Shown in pieces: positions 48,039 through 59,821 of a DNA stretch of 64,000 bases. Under the pieces are notes generated by a model, which made no database searches, was not told the DNA's origin, and was given only the letters and a program-made list of their open reading frames with translations. The DNA comes from Acidobacteriota bacterium (lineage in GTDB: Bacteria; Acidobacteriota; Vicinamibacteria; Vicinamibacterales; Vicinamibacteraceae). The DNA is taken from contig JADLFL010000012.1 in the NCBI GenBank assembly GCA_020845575.1, forward strand, positions 186,001 through 250,000, in the 5' to 3' direction. The stretch's first letter is position 1. Each line of letters starts with the position of its first letter. The position numbers were made by a program, and so were the translations under genes.

Positions 48039-48527
48039 ATGGAATGGCGTGGGCGTGCTGCAGGGATGTGCCTGGCGGTCGTGTGTGTCACGCTGGCGGG
48101 TGTTGCGGCGGCACCCGACGCGCGCAGACAGGAGCAGAGGATGACCACGGCGAGAGGGGAGTTCGACGTCAAACTGAGCCCGCAGGAGGACGAGGCTCGG
48201 TTCGCGTCTGGCCGGATGACGATCGACAAGACGTTTCGGGGCGATCTGACAGGGACCAGCACAGGGCAGATGCTGTCGTTCCTGAACGCGGCGCGCGACT
48301 CCGGCGGTTATGTGGCCATCGAGCGCGTGACGGGCACGCTGCACGGTAAGGCGGGCTCGTTCGCGTTCCAGCACGGCAGCACCATGGCGCGCGGCGCCCA
48401 GCACCAGTCGGTCATCGTCGTGCCCGGATCGGGTGAGGGGGAACTGGCGGGCCTGACGGGTACCCTGACCATCGAGATCAAGGACAAGCAGCACTTCTAC
48501 GTGTTCGAGTACCACCTCGAGCCGTAG
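48039..48527 (+). CDS. Secreted DUF3224 protein
   Basis: A 162-residue protein. Signal peptide ~1-26 (GMCLAVVCVTLAGVAAAPDA). The rest is a DUF3224 beta-barrel: ARGEFDVKLSPQ, MTIDKTFRGDLTGTSTGQML, GYVAIERVTGTLHGKAGSFAFQHG, SGEGELAGLTGTLTIEI. DUF3224 proteins are uncharacterised and usually cytosolic, so the signal peptide is noteworthy. The start at 48039 avoids reading through the palindrome at 47989-48010. It is followed 32 nt later by the triplicated-repeat gene. Confidence 0.82.
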   Translation: MEWRGRAAGMCLAVVCVTLAGVAAAPDARRQEQRMTTARGEFDVKLSPQEDEARFASGRMTIDKTFRGDLTGTSTGQMLSFLNAARDSGGYVAIERVTGTLHGKAGSFAFQHGSTMARGAQHQSVIVVPGSGEGELAGLTGTLTIEIKDKQHFYVFEYHLEP

Positions 48528-48559
48528 CCCGTGGCGAAGCGCTCTTCCAGGAGATACGC

Positions 48560-49147
48560 ATGAACGTGTGGATGTGCCGTGCGACGGTGATGCTTGCGGG
48601 ACTCGTGTTGGCGTCGGCCACGCAGGCCCAGCCGGCACGCGTGGAGTATCGCGTGCTGGCCACCAACAAGACGTCGACCATGCAGAAGGAGCTGAGCGAA
48701 GCGGCAGCCGCCGGTTTCCGCTTCGGCGCCGTGATGGGCGGCGAAACGTCGTTCGGCGGGGCGGAGGCGGTGGTCGTCATGCAGCGCGTGCCGGGTGCGA
48801 CGCGCGCGGAGTACAGGCTGCTGGCGACGAGCAAGACGTCGACGATGCAGAAGGAGTTGCAGGAGGCGAGCGACGCGGGCTTCGAGTATGTCGGCCAGAC
48901 GGTGTTCAGGTCGACCTTCGGCGGCGCTGAAGTGGCGTGCATCCTCGAGCGCGCTGTCGGTGACGCACCGGCCCAGCGATACCAGTACCGCCTGCTGGCA
49001 ACCAAGCGCACGTCGACGCTCGAGAAGGAACTCCAGGACGCCGGCGGCGAGGGGTTCGAGATCGTCGGCATGACCGTGGGACAAACGGCGATGGGCGGCA
49101 ACGAGCTCGTGGCGATCACGAGGCGCAAGGTGTCCACGTCGAGGTGA
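48560..49147 (+). CDS. Secreted protein with three tandem ~50-residue repeats
   Basis: A 195-residue protein. Signal peptide ~1-23. The mature part is three copies of one unit: YRVLATNKTSTMQKELSEA, YRLLATSKTSTMQKELQEA, YRLLATKRTSTLEKELQDA, each followed by a GF..G..(S)FGGxE strand pattern. Each unit reads as strand-helix-strand, so the product could form a small multi-strand domain. I do not know a family for it (DUF4177-like resemblance is weak). The stop is 3 nt before the pterin dehydratase start, so they are co-transcribed. Confidence 0.75.
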   Translation: MNVWMCRATVMLAGLVLASATQAQPARVEYRVLATNKTSTMQKELSEAAAAGFRFGAVMGGETSFGGAEAVVVMQRVPGATRAEYRLLATSKTSTMQKELQEASDAGFEYVGQTVFRSTFGGAEVACILERAVGDAPAQRYQYRLLATKRTSTLEKELQDAGGEGFEIVGMTVGQTAMGGNELVAITRRKVSTSR

Positions 49148-49150
49148 CCC

Positions 49151-49438
49151 ATGCCTCTCACACCAGACGACGTCACCGCTCACCTGCGTACCCGCCCGGG
49201 CTGGCAGCTGCAGGGTGATGCGCTCACGAAGACGTTCGCCCTTCCGTCGTTCGCCGACGCCATCGCCTTCGTGACGCGCCTGGCGTTCGACGCCGAGGCG
49301 AACGACCACCACCCCGATCTGCAGATCAGCTATCGAAAGGTGCGTGTCTCGTGGTCGACGCACAGCGAGGGTGGCGTGACGGCGAAGGACATCGCCGGCA
49401 TCGATCAGACGGAACACGCGGCGTCGCGCCTGCAGTAG
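49151..49438 (+). CDS. phhB: Pterin-4a-carbinolamine dehydratase
   Basis: A 95-residue PCD/DCoH enzyme that dehydrates 4a-hydroxytetrahydrobiopterin, recycling the cofactor of aromatic amino acid hydroxylases. Signature: WQLQGDALTKTFALPSF, FVTRLAFDAEANDHHPDLQISYRKVRVSW with the catalytic His pair in NDHHPD, and a C-terminal TAKDIAGIDQ. Full length and apparently active. No hydroxylase lies nearby, so it may also serve molybdopterin or another pterin pathway. Confidence 0.93.
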   Translation: MPLTPDDVTAHLRTRPGWQLQGDALTKTFALPSFADAIAFVTRLAFDAEANDHHPDLQISYRKVRVSWSTHSEGGVTAKDIAGIDQTEHAASRLQ

Positions 49439-49452
49439 GCGACAATGCCCCC

Positions 49453-50004
49453 ATGTCTACTCCTCGTGCCCCTCGTGCCCCTCGTGTCGCGGTTCGGTCG
49501 CGGCGTGCGGCGATGACGGCCGGACTCGCCGCGCTCGCGGGTTCGGCGACCGCCGCATCCGCCGCGCCATCGTCGTCGGCAGCAACCCAGGCATCCGTCG
49601 GTGTGTGGACGCCGAAGAAGGTCGCCATCAACAGGCGCGACAGGCAGGCACCGAATCCGCTGCTGTCGCATTGCATCAGGTCCGGCCATCTCCTGTTCCT
49701 CGCGGGCATCGGCGGCTGGTACGCGGAGGACAGGAAGGAACCCGGTGACGCGAAGGTGCAGACAGACAGCGCGCTGAAGGCGATGCGCATGCTCCTGGAG
49801 CAGGCGGGGTCGTCGATGGCCAACGTGCTCAAGGTGCACATGACGGTCGCCGAGCCGAACCGGAACCTCACGCTCGTCAACGCGGGCTACGCGGGCCACT
49901 TCCCGGACCCGCCGCCGGCGCGGTCGTTCAGCGGCTGCGGCGTGGACCAGATGGGCCGCGACGGCGTGCTCGTCCAGATCGACTGCATCGCGTACGTCGA
50001 CTGA
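49453..50004 (+). CDS. Tat-exported RidA/YjgF-family protein
   Basis: A 183-residue protein. Residues ~14-40 look like a twin-arginine signal (VRSRRAAMTAGLAALAGSATAASAA). The mature part is a RidA/YjgF fold: FLAGIGGWYAEDRKEPGDAKVQTDSALKAMRMLLEQAGSSMANVLKVHMTVAE and GVLVQIDCIAYVD. RidA proteins hydrolyse reactive enamines and imines such as 2-aminoacrylate made by PLP enzymes. The catalytic Arg of RidA is not clearly visible, so this may be a paralog of another RidA subgroup. The start is the ATG at 49453. Confidence 0.82.
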   Translation: MSTPRAPRAPRVAVRSRRAAMTAGLAALAGSATAASAAPSSSAATQASVGVWTPKKVAINRRDRQAPNPLLSHCIRSGHLLFLAGIGGWYAEDRKEPGDAKVQTDSALKAMRMLLEQAGSSMANVLKVHMTVAEPNRNLTLVNAGYAGHFPDPPPARSFSGCGVDQMGRDGVLVQIDCIAYVD

Positions 50005-50022
50005 TCCACCATCGTGCTGGGC

Positions 50023-50042
50023 GGGCCGGACAAGTCCGGCCC
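50023..50042. terminator. REP-like hairpin between convergent genes (family C)
   Basis: GGGCCGGAC-AA-GTCCGGCCC, a 9-bp perfect stem, followed by CCTAC. It lies between the RidA-like stop (50004) and the convergent AAA ATPase stop (50060). No U-tract. Confidence 0.5.
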
Positions 50043-50059
50043 CTACACCGTGGGCGAAG

Positions 50060-52606
50060 TCAGCGCGAGACGACAGCCGCCAGATCGACGGCGGTGACGA
50101 TGTCTTCGTCACTCGCCTCGTTGCCGGCATCGCCGCGAAGGTAGTCGCCCGGACGACACGTGAAGACGATTACCTGATGGTCGTGCGCCCGCACCGATGC
50201 GCGCACGCGATCGTTGAACCACGCGAGGCGCGCGCTGTCGCTGTGCACCAGCTGATCGTCCAGGACCACGGCGGTGCGCAGGTAACCGGCGATGGCCAGC
50301 CGGAGCAGCGTGGCGAGCTGTTCGCGAGCGCCAACCGAAAGACGCTCCAGCGAACGATCACCACCCTGGGCCTCGACGTGTTCCGTGCGCAGCCCCGGCG
50401 TCACGCGAATCGCGCTGTAGCGTCCGCCCGTCAGTTCGTGGAAGGCCTCCGTGACGGGACCAGCCATCGCGCGTCCGAGGTGCGCGGCGCGCTCGGCCTC
50501 GACAGCCTCGAGCTCGCGCAGCAGCCGCAGCGCGGCGCGCTCGGATCGCTCGCGTTCGCGGACTTCGTCGCGCGCCACGCGCACCACGTCCTCCTGTTGT
50601 GCGAGCCGCTCGGAACCGACGTGTCCGGCCACGAGGTGGAGTTGTCCCTTCGCGTGGTTCAGGTCGTTCGTACACCGCTCCAGCCGTGCCTGCACGGCTT
50701 CGAGCGCTTCGCGCGCCTCGGTCAGATCGAACGGCAGCGTGTCTGGGACCTGGTCCCGATGTTCGTCCGGTGTCGACAGCGGCGTCTCGTGCGCATCTCG
50801 CAGCATCTGCTCGGCGACTGCGATGTTCCGCGCGCACTCGTCGTACGCCCGCCGGGCTCGGTCTCGTGCGTGCGCGGCAGCTTCGCGCGCCTCGACCGCT
50901 TCCGCTCGATCGCGAGTGCGCGCGACGCGCGCGGCCACGGTGTGCGGGTCGACTCCTGGTGCCTCACGTTCGAGACGCGCAAGTGCGTCCCGACACGACG
51001 CCAGTCGCGCGGCGTCGCGCGCCGCTTCACTCGCGTTCCGATCCGCAAGGTCCGCCTCATCGCGCAGGCGTCGTACGTCACTCCTTCTGCGTTCGACGTC
51101 GGCTACGGCACGCTCGTAGTCGGCCAGCGTGGTCAGGCTCGCGGCGCGCAGTGACGGCTCTACCTCCTGCGTCCATCTGTCACGTCGTCTGACTCGCAAG
51201 TCGTAGTCCGCCAGCCGCGCGCGCACCGCACGTTCGCTCACGGCCCACGCCACACCGCCTGCCACACCACCGACGATGACGCCGGCGAGTGCTGCGGCAA
51301 CCGGTGTCAGCACGCCGGAGAGGTACGCGATGGCTGCCGAGATGATGAACGTGCCAATGAATATGAGGACGGCTGGCAGTATGGCTGACGCGGGCGCGGA
51401 TGCCGGCACGGGATGCGCTCTCAGGTCCGCGTCGAGTGCCCGCCATGCATCGACGCGCTCACGCGTCGGCAGTGTGCGATCCGTTACCTGTCGTTCGATC
51501 GCCGACGCCTCGGTGCGCATCGCTTCGGCACGCGCACGAAGATCCCGCGCACGATCGGCATCCTCTTCCAGCGCTCGCACCATGGCGCGCTGTTCCTCGA
51601 TCGCGAGATGGGAATCCACTGCCTGAAGGAGGAGAAGCTCCGCGTCCGCCGCGTCGAGCGTGTCGCGCTCTGCCTGCTGTCGCTGGCGGGCGTCATCGAG
51701 CTGCGCAGTTGCCTTGGCGATGTTCTGCGCTCTCAGTCGATCGACCTCGGCGTCAAGTGCCGCCCTGGCTCGCACGCGTTCGGCGTGCGCCGCGGCCGCA
51801 TCGGCCACGGACTTCGCGGCGTCGACGTCGGCACGCAGACGCTGCTGCTCGTCCTGAAGCCGCACGACCGTCTGGCGGATCGTCGCTCCCGCCTCCTCGT
51901 CGCTCCGCAACGTCTGGAGCAGGCGTTCCTGCGCTCGTAGGTGCTGTTGCAGCTTGACGAGCGGCGAATCGGCGGCGGTCTTGAACTCGCCCTGAGACGT
52001 GAAGATGCTCTCGACACGCGTGGTGAGCCGATCGATAATGCGCCGCACCAATGGATCCCCGTCGAGCGCGCCCATCGCGCGCGTGACCAGCGACTTACCC
52101 GTCTCGTCGCGGTCATCGTCCAGGCTGGCGTCGAGAATCGCCTGGACCTCGCCCTGTTTACCGAGCAGCGCCGTGAGCAGGAAGCTCTCGGCCTTCGGCG
52201 AGGCCCCCCTCGCAGCCGGCGCCGCGATACCCCACGCAAGCAGTTCGCGCAGCCGGCCTTCCACGCCCCTGCCCGCGACAACCTCCCTGAACCGCGGTGG
52301 CTCGACATCCTCGCTCGACTCGAGTGCCGCTGCCGCCCTCGGCCCGAATCGCTTCGACACGCGCCACAGCACGCCTTCATGCTCGAACGTCAGCGTGACG
52401 CACGCCGGCTTCGCGCCGCCCCACGTCACGAAGTCGTGTCCCGCCTGAGACGAGTACTGCACGAACAACGCTGCGCGAATCGCCTCGACGAGCGTGGACT
52501 TGCCGAGCTCGTTCGGTCCATGGAGCACGGTGAGTCCGCGTCCGAAGATGACGGACGCCTGGCGAATCCCGCGGAAGTCCGCGACGTCGAGGTGCCGCAG
52601 CCTCAC
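50060..52606 (-). CDS. SbcC/YhaN-like AAA ATPase with central membrane segments
   Basis: An 848-residue Rad50/SbcC-type ATPase. Walker A GPNELGKST (30-38) follows LRHLDVADFRGI. Long coiled-coil arms (~185-400 and ~450-760) are broken by a hydrophobic stretch (~405-455; LPAVLIFIGTFIISAAIAYL and VAAALAGVIVGGVAGGVAWAV) that should form two membrane helices, as in YhaN-type proteins. The C-terminal ABC signature LSVGAREQLA and Walker B/D-loop AVVLDDQLVHSD complete the split site. The GTG start overlaps the SbcD-like stop (GTGA). Third gene of a Snf2 - SbcD - SbcC-like operon, probably a nuclease complex on DNA ends. Confidence 0.88.
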   Translation of the reverse strand: MRLRHLDVADFRGIRQASVIFGRGLTVLHGPNELGKSTLVEAIRAALFVQYSSQAGHDFVTWGGAKPACVTLTFEHEGVLWRVSKRFGPRAAAALESSEDVEPPRFREVVAGRGVEGRLRELLAWGIAAPAARGASPKAESFLLTALLGKQGEVQAILDASLDDDRDETGKSLVTRAMGALDGDPLVRRIIDRLTTRVESIFTSQGEFKTAADSPLVKLQQHLRAQERLLQTLRSDEEAGATIRQTVVRLQDEQQRLRADVDAAKSVADAAAAHAERVRARAALDAEVDRLRAQNIAKATAQLDDARQRQQAERDTLDAADAELLLLQAVDSHLAIEEQRAMVRALEEDADRARDLRARAEAMRTEASAIERQVTDRTLPTRERVDAWRALDADLRAHPVPASAPASAILPAVLIFIGTFIISAAIAYLSGVLTPVAAALAGVIVGGVAGGVAWAVSERAVRARLADYDLRVRRRDRWTQEVEPSLRAASLTTLADYERAVADVERRRSDVRRLRDEADLADRNASEAARDAARLASCRDALARLEREAPGVDPHTVAARVARTRDRAEAVEAREAAAHARDRARRAYDECARNIAVAEQMLRDAHETPLSTPDEHRDQVPDTLPFDLTEAREALEAVQARLERCTNDLNHAKGQLHLVAGHVGSERLAQQEDVVRVARDEVRERERSERAALRLLRELEAVEAERAAHLGRAMAGPVTEAFHELTGGRYSAIRVTPGLRTEHVEAQGGDRSLERLSVGAREQLATLLRLAIAGYLRTAVVLDDQLVHSDSARLAWFNDRVRASVRAHDHQVIVFTCRPGDYLRGDAGNEASDEDIVTAVDLAAVVSR

Positions 52607-53727
52607 GCCCGCTCCTCGCTCACGAGACGATGCAGCTCCTGGAGCGCGCGTCTCGCGTCATCGTCTGTCTCTGCCGCGGCCGCGAGCCTCCTGGCAACGA
52701 CAGACAGCGTCTCCGGCACATCGTCCATGACGTTGTCGGCAACGCCGACGTCGATGCGAAGCCCGCTCCTGTCGATGAGCAGCGCGCCCGCGCGGCCCGT
52801 GTTGGCGTCGTCGCCATGCAGTTGCCGCGTCAGACGATCGACGATGGTCTCGTCGGCTGTGGGGACCGTCATGTCGAGCCGCACGCGAAGGGCCGTGGTC
52901 GAGAGATCCTCGCTCGCCAGGCGATGCAATGCTTCGAGGCTGGTGATGGTCTCCTGACGCCACGCCCATCGGCCTACCTTGTGCGCTGTCACCATCGGCT
53001 TCGCACCGGCGCGCATCAGCGTGACGAGTGCCACATGACCGGCGTCCGACTCGCCGAAACGGGTCTGCTCGGGAGCACCCGGGTACACGATGGGCGCGAC
53101 GCCGCCGTCCGTCAGGATGCGGAAGCCGTGCGTGTCGCCCACGGCCAGGTAGTCGAGGCCACGCCGCGCAGGCGCATCGCGCGCGACGGGGAAGTTGGTC
53201 TGATGTCCTTCGATGTCGAACGTGGAGCCATGGACCATCCCGATGCGGATGCGCGTATCGCCCTCGGCGCGCGCTGGAAGCGACAGCGCGAGGTCCTCGG
53301 CGCCGGCCGTCGATCGGCATGGCGCGGCCAACAGCACGGCGTCCGGTGTGAGCGGCAGCGCGAAGGCGTCCGAATCCACCACGTGTACCCACGGTGGCAG
53401 GAGTGCGCGAAACGGGTGCGTCGCGTGGTAGACGGAGCCAGGCTTGAGTGGGTCGTGATTGCCTGGCAGCAGCACGACGGGCCGGCTCCAGCCGTCGCGG
53501 CTCGTGAGCACGTTCGCGAATCCGCGCCACCAGTCCTCGCCGGGCTCGGGCGTGTCGAAGATGTCGCCGGCCCAGAGCACGGCATCGACGGCGTACTGCT
53601 CGGCCACCGACAGGATCGTGCGCGCCACGTCGAGCCGCGCCCGCGCGAGCCGGCGACGAGCGTCGGCGTCGAACTGTGCCGATTCCAGCCCCAGGTGCAG
53701 ATCGGCGGTGTGCAGCAGCTTCAGCAT
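52603..53727 (-). CDS. SbcD/YhaO-like metallophosphoesterase nuclease
   Basis: A 374-residue Mre11/SbcD-type calcineurin-like phosphoesterase. The metal-binding motifs are in order: HTADLHLG (~5-12), GDIFDTPE, GNHDPL, VHGSTF and GDTHGF. With the SbcC/YhaN-like ATPase it should form a DNA end-processing exo/endonuclease. The ATG overlaps the Snf2 helicase stop by 7 nt (ATGCTGA) and its stop overlaps the ATPase GTG by 4 nt, so the three are translationally coupled. Confidence 0.92.
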   Translation of the reverse strand: MLKLLHTADLHLGLESAQFDADARRRLARARLDVARTILSVAEQYAVDAVLWAGDIFDTPEPGEDWWRGFANVLTSRDGWSRPVVLLPGNHDPLKPGSVYHATHPFRALLPPWVHVVDSDAFALPLTPDAVLLAAPCRSTAGAEDLALSLPARAEGDTRIRIGMVHGSTFDIEGHQTNFPVARDAPARRGLDYLAVGDTHGFRILTDGGVAPIVYPGAPEQTRFGESDAGHVALVTLMRAGAKPMVTAHKVGRWAWRQETITSLEALHRLASEDLSTTALRVRLDMTVPTADETIVDRLTRQLHGDDANTGRAGALLIDRSGLRIDVGVADNVMDDVPETLSVVARRLAAAAETDDDARRALQELHRLVSEERA

Positions 53728-56700
53728 GCGCCGTCCACCACGTCGAACCGTACGTCGAGCACGCGCGTCACGTCGGGCCTGGCGTATCGCCGCGCGAACA
53801 GCCGATCGCGCCACTCGCGATACTCGTCGTCGCCGCCGTCTTCGAGGTGTGCGATCTGTCGCGCCACGAGATCGCGTTCCTTCGAGACCTGCGCGGCGCG
53901 CGTGTCCGTTGCATCGCCCGCGTCGACGCCGAGCGTGCGCTGGCGTCGCTCGCGCAGTTCGGCGATCTGCGCGGTCAGCCGCGACTCCCGGCGGCGCATC
54001 ACGAGCACCTGATCGGCCAGGTAGTGATCGAGCTGGCGGAGCATCTGGTCGAAGCGCGCCTCGTCGCGTGCCGCCGTCGCCGCCTGATCGCTGAAGAGCG
54101 CCGCGTCGATCGCATCCTGCAATGGCTGGTTCGCGGTGTGGTCGCCGATGGCCTGGCACTTGCGCACCGGCAGCGCGAGCAGGCCCTCGACGACAGTCGC
54201 CGCGAGCGGGTCGTCATCGCCATCAACGACCGCAGTGAACATCAGGTTGTCAACGCGCTCGATGCCCCTGTACGCCGCGCGCGTGACCACCAGCCTGCCG
54301 CGGCGTCCCACGAGCGCGCGCACATCGTCTGCCGGGCCAGTATCTGCTTCGAACACCACGTGCAGCGGTGAGTCAGTGGCACGCCGCGCGGCGTCGATCG
54401 CCGCCTGCACGACGGGATGCCCGACGTGCAGCGCTTCGCCCTCGCTGATGGCGCGCGCGTCGCCGACGATCGCGACGAAGCCATCGCGATAGCCGTCGGG
54501 CAGTGCAGCGTGGGACTGCACACGGTAGCCGACGCGACCGGGTTGTTCGTCGCGCTCGTATGCCACACCCTCATCGTCCAGCCAGGTGCGTACGACCAGA
54601 TCGACGTCTCGATCGAGGCCTTCGAGTTCGGCCGGCAGCGCGCCCTGATAGCGCGCAAGCACCTGCCGTACCGCCTCGTCGAGCCGGGTCTCGATGAGAT
54701 CCGACGCGCGATCCTGCACCTCGTCGAATGCGCGCTTCCGGCTCTCCATCGTGTCGCGCAGATGGCGCAGGTCTGCCGCCACATCGTCGATCGAACGCGC
54801 GCGGCCGTAGATCGTGCGCAGTTCCGCTTCGAAGTCCACGCTCACGCTGGCCACGAGCGACTCGGGCGCCGTGCGCGACGGCTCGTAGAGCACCGCGTCC
54901 GATGCGTCGAGCACCTTGCCGAACAAATCGAGCTTCTGCGTGAGGATGTCGAGCGTGAGCCGCTGCGCCACGTTGCCCGCCGCCAGGAAGCTGATGACCG
55001 TGACGCCGCGTTGCTGACCGTAGCGGTGCACGCGCCCGATGCGCTGCTCGATGCGCTGCGGATTCCACGGCAGGTCGTAGTTGACGATCGTGTCGCAGAA
55101 CTGGAGATTCAGCCCCTTGGCCCCCGCCTCTGTCGAGATGAAGACCTTCGAGCGATGCCTGAACTCGTGGACGAGCGCGAGACGGATGGCCACGTCGCGG
55201 CTCGGACGATGGGCAGGAGCGATGGCGTGTCCCTCGTCGGCCTCCCACCGCTCGAGTGCGCGCTCTGCCTCCGGTCCTTCGTTGTCGCCACGGAACACCG
55301 TGATGTCGCCTGGCTCGTGGCCATGCTCCAAGAGCAACGCGCGCAAGTAGTCCTGCGTCGTCAGAGACTCGGTGAAGATGACGGCCTTGCCGGAGCCGGT
55401 GCCTTCGACGCCACGCGTACGGACGAGCGCGAGCGCGTCGAGCAGGCGATGAGCCTTGCTGTCGTGGCCGAGAGTTCGCGCGCGCACGGCGAACGCCGCC
55501 ACGGTTTCGAGTTCCTCGCGGAGGCTTTCATCGAGTTCGGAGATGGCATCCCGCGCATCGAGGGCCTCGTCTGCCTCGTCGCCATCCGGACCGCCTTGCG
55601 CCGAGAGGCTCTCGTCGTCTTCGAGATCCGCTGCCATCTCGCGCAGGAACTGCGTCCCATCGTCAGAGACCGCGTGGCCGCGCCGCGCAAGTCGATCGCG
55701 GAGGCGCTGCGCCACGCGCTGGAGACTCTCGGCCAACGCCGCCAGTGACGATCCCATGCGCCGATGGAAGCCGATGAGCAGCAGGTGACGCTGCGTGCCC
55801 CGGAATGCGTGCAGGCGTTCGCGCATCAGCCACGCGGTGACGTCCGTGTACAGCGCCTGCTCCTCCGGGCTCATCGCGTACTCGAACACGCGTGAGTGCC
55901 GCTCGACGAACGGCACCTGCAGGAACTCCTGCGCCTGACGCCTGAGCGTGCGCTGCAGCACCGTCTGCAGTCGACGTCTGAGCTCGCGCGCCTGATCGGG
56001 CAGCACCGTCCGATCGCCCGCCTCGCAGAATCGCTCCCGGAACGTGGGCAGCCGTCCGAGGAGCGTGCCCGTCGGCTCGACGTACTGCACGAGCCCCCAC
56101 AATTCTGCGAGCGAGTTCTGGATCGGCGTGGCCGTGAGCAGCACGACGGGCGTGCGTCCACGCCTGATCACTTCGCGCAGGCGTCCCGCCGTCTGCGCGT
56201 GCGTGGAGTCCTGGTCGTACGCGCCGTCCTTGCCGTAGCGCTTGTAGATCCCGGAGAAGATCTCGTGCGCTTCGTCCACCACCACGAGATCGAAGGGGTC
56301 GACGGCCTTGAGCACCGAGGCTCCCTTCGGACCACCCGCGAGCTCGCGATGCGCGAGGAAGACGCCCGTGCCGCCGAACGACTCCGGGTCGAGACGGCCT
56401 TCGCGCGCCTCGATGCCGAAGAGCGCGTACAACTCCGTCTGCCATTGGCCGAGCAGGGCCTTGGGCACCACGAGCAACACGCGACGCATGCCCTCGGCCA
56501 TCAACTGCGAGATGATCAGACCCGCTTCGATGGTCTTGCCGAGGCCGACCTCGTCGGCGAGGATGCAGCCGCCTTCGGGGATGCGGCGCAGGGCGAACAC
56601 GACGGCGTCGATCTGGTGCGGGTTCGGATCGACACGACCCTGACGCTGACACGTGGCGTATCGCCGCTGCTCGTCAGGCCGCCGGATGCGGACGAGGTCT

Positions 56701-56744
56701 TCGGCCAGCAGTCGGCGCTGGATGGGGCTGAGTCTGCGTGTCAT
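53721..56744 (-). CDS. Snf2/RapA-like SF2 helicase
   Basis: A 1007-residue Snf2-family ATPase. RHPNPHQIDAVVF-type Q region, Walker A DEVGLGKT (64-71), Ia VVPKALLGQW, DEAH box (157-160), motif III LTATPIQNS, then the second RecA domain with VIFTESLTTQDYL, STEAGAKGLNLQFCDTIVNYDLPWNPQRIEQRIGRVHR (motifs V-VI). The C-terminal ~400 residues are charged and helical, unlike RapA, so RNA-polymerase recycling is unlikely. First gene of an operon with SbcD- and SbcC-like proteins, suggesting it remodels or translocates on DNA for them. A REP-like palindrome lies just upstream of its start. Confidence 0.9.
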   Translation of the reverse strand: MTRRLSPIQRRLLAEDLVRIRRPDEQRRYATCQRQGRVDPNPHQIDAVVFALRRIPEGGCILADEVGLGKTIEAGLIISQLMAEGMRRVLLVVPKALLGQWQTELYALFGIEAREGRLDPESFGGTGVFLAHRELAGGPKGASVLKAVDPFDLVVVDEAHEIFSGIYKRYGKDGAYDQDSTHAQTAGRLREVIRRGRTPVVLLTATPIQNSLAELWGLVQYVEPTGTLLGRLPTFRERFCEAGDRTVLPDQARELRRRLQTVLQRTLRRQAQEFLQVPFVERHSRVFEYAMSPEEQALYTDVTAWLMRERLHAFRGTQRHLLLIGFHRRMGSSLAALAESLQRVAQRLRDRLARRGHAVSDDGTQFLREMAADLEDDESLSAQGGPDGDEADEALDARDAISELDESLREELETVAAFAVRARTLGHDSKAHRLLDALALVRTRGVEGTGSGKAVIFTESLTTQDYLRALLLEHGHEPGDITVFRGDNEGPEAERALERWEADEGHAIAPAHRPSRDVAIRLALVHEFRHRSKVFISTEAGAKGLNLQFCDTIVNYDLPWNPQRIEQRIGRVHRYGQQRGVTVISFLAAGNVAQRLTLDILTQKLDLFGKVLDASDAVLYEPSRTAPESLVASVSVDFEAELRTIYGRARSIDDVAADLRHLRDTMESRKRAFDEVQDRASDLIETRLDEAVRQVLARYQGALPAELEGLDRDVDLVVRTWLDDEGVAYERDEQPGRVGYRVQSHAALPDGYRDGFVAIVGDARAISEGEALHVGHPVVQAAIDAARRATDSPLHVVFEADTGPADDVRALVGRRGRLVVTRAAYRGIERVDNLMFTAVVDGDDDPLAATVVEGLLALPVRKCQAIGDHTANQPLQDAIDAALFSDQAATAARDEARFDQMLRQLDHYLADQVLVMRRRESRLTAQIAELRERRQRTLGVDAGDATDTRAAQVSKERDLVARQIAHLEDGGDDEYREWRDRLFARRYARPDVTRVLDVRFDVVDGAC

Positions 56745-56752
56745 GAAGGTAG

Positions 56753-56774
56753 GGTCGGCCCTCCCGGCCCGACC
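56753..56774. repeat. REP-like palindrome (family C)
   Basis: GGTCGGCC-CTCCC-GGCCCGACC with one bulge, 8 nt upstream of the Snf2 helicase start, in the divergent intergenic region. It matches the lhr copy (27900-27921) with paired T-A to C-G change. Confidence 0.6.
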
Positions 56775-56864
56775 GCCGAACGAAGTCCTGCGATTCTAGC
56801 GCTGTCGCCATTCGGATTCGGACATCGTTGACCTGATGTCCGTTGTCGGCCGAAGATCCGCGTC

Positions 56865-59783
<2,919 letters not shown>

Positions 59784-59821
59784 TCGGCCTGCGGTTCTGA
59801 CGCGGCACGCCGGCTCCTTTC

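Noticed and set aside
50060-56744. Snf2-SbcD-SbcC-like operon considered as DISARM or another named defense system
   Set aside because: No methyltransferase, DrmA/B/C-like or phospholipase-D gene is present, so the parts do not match a named system.
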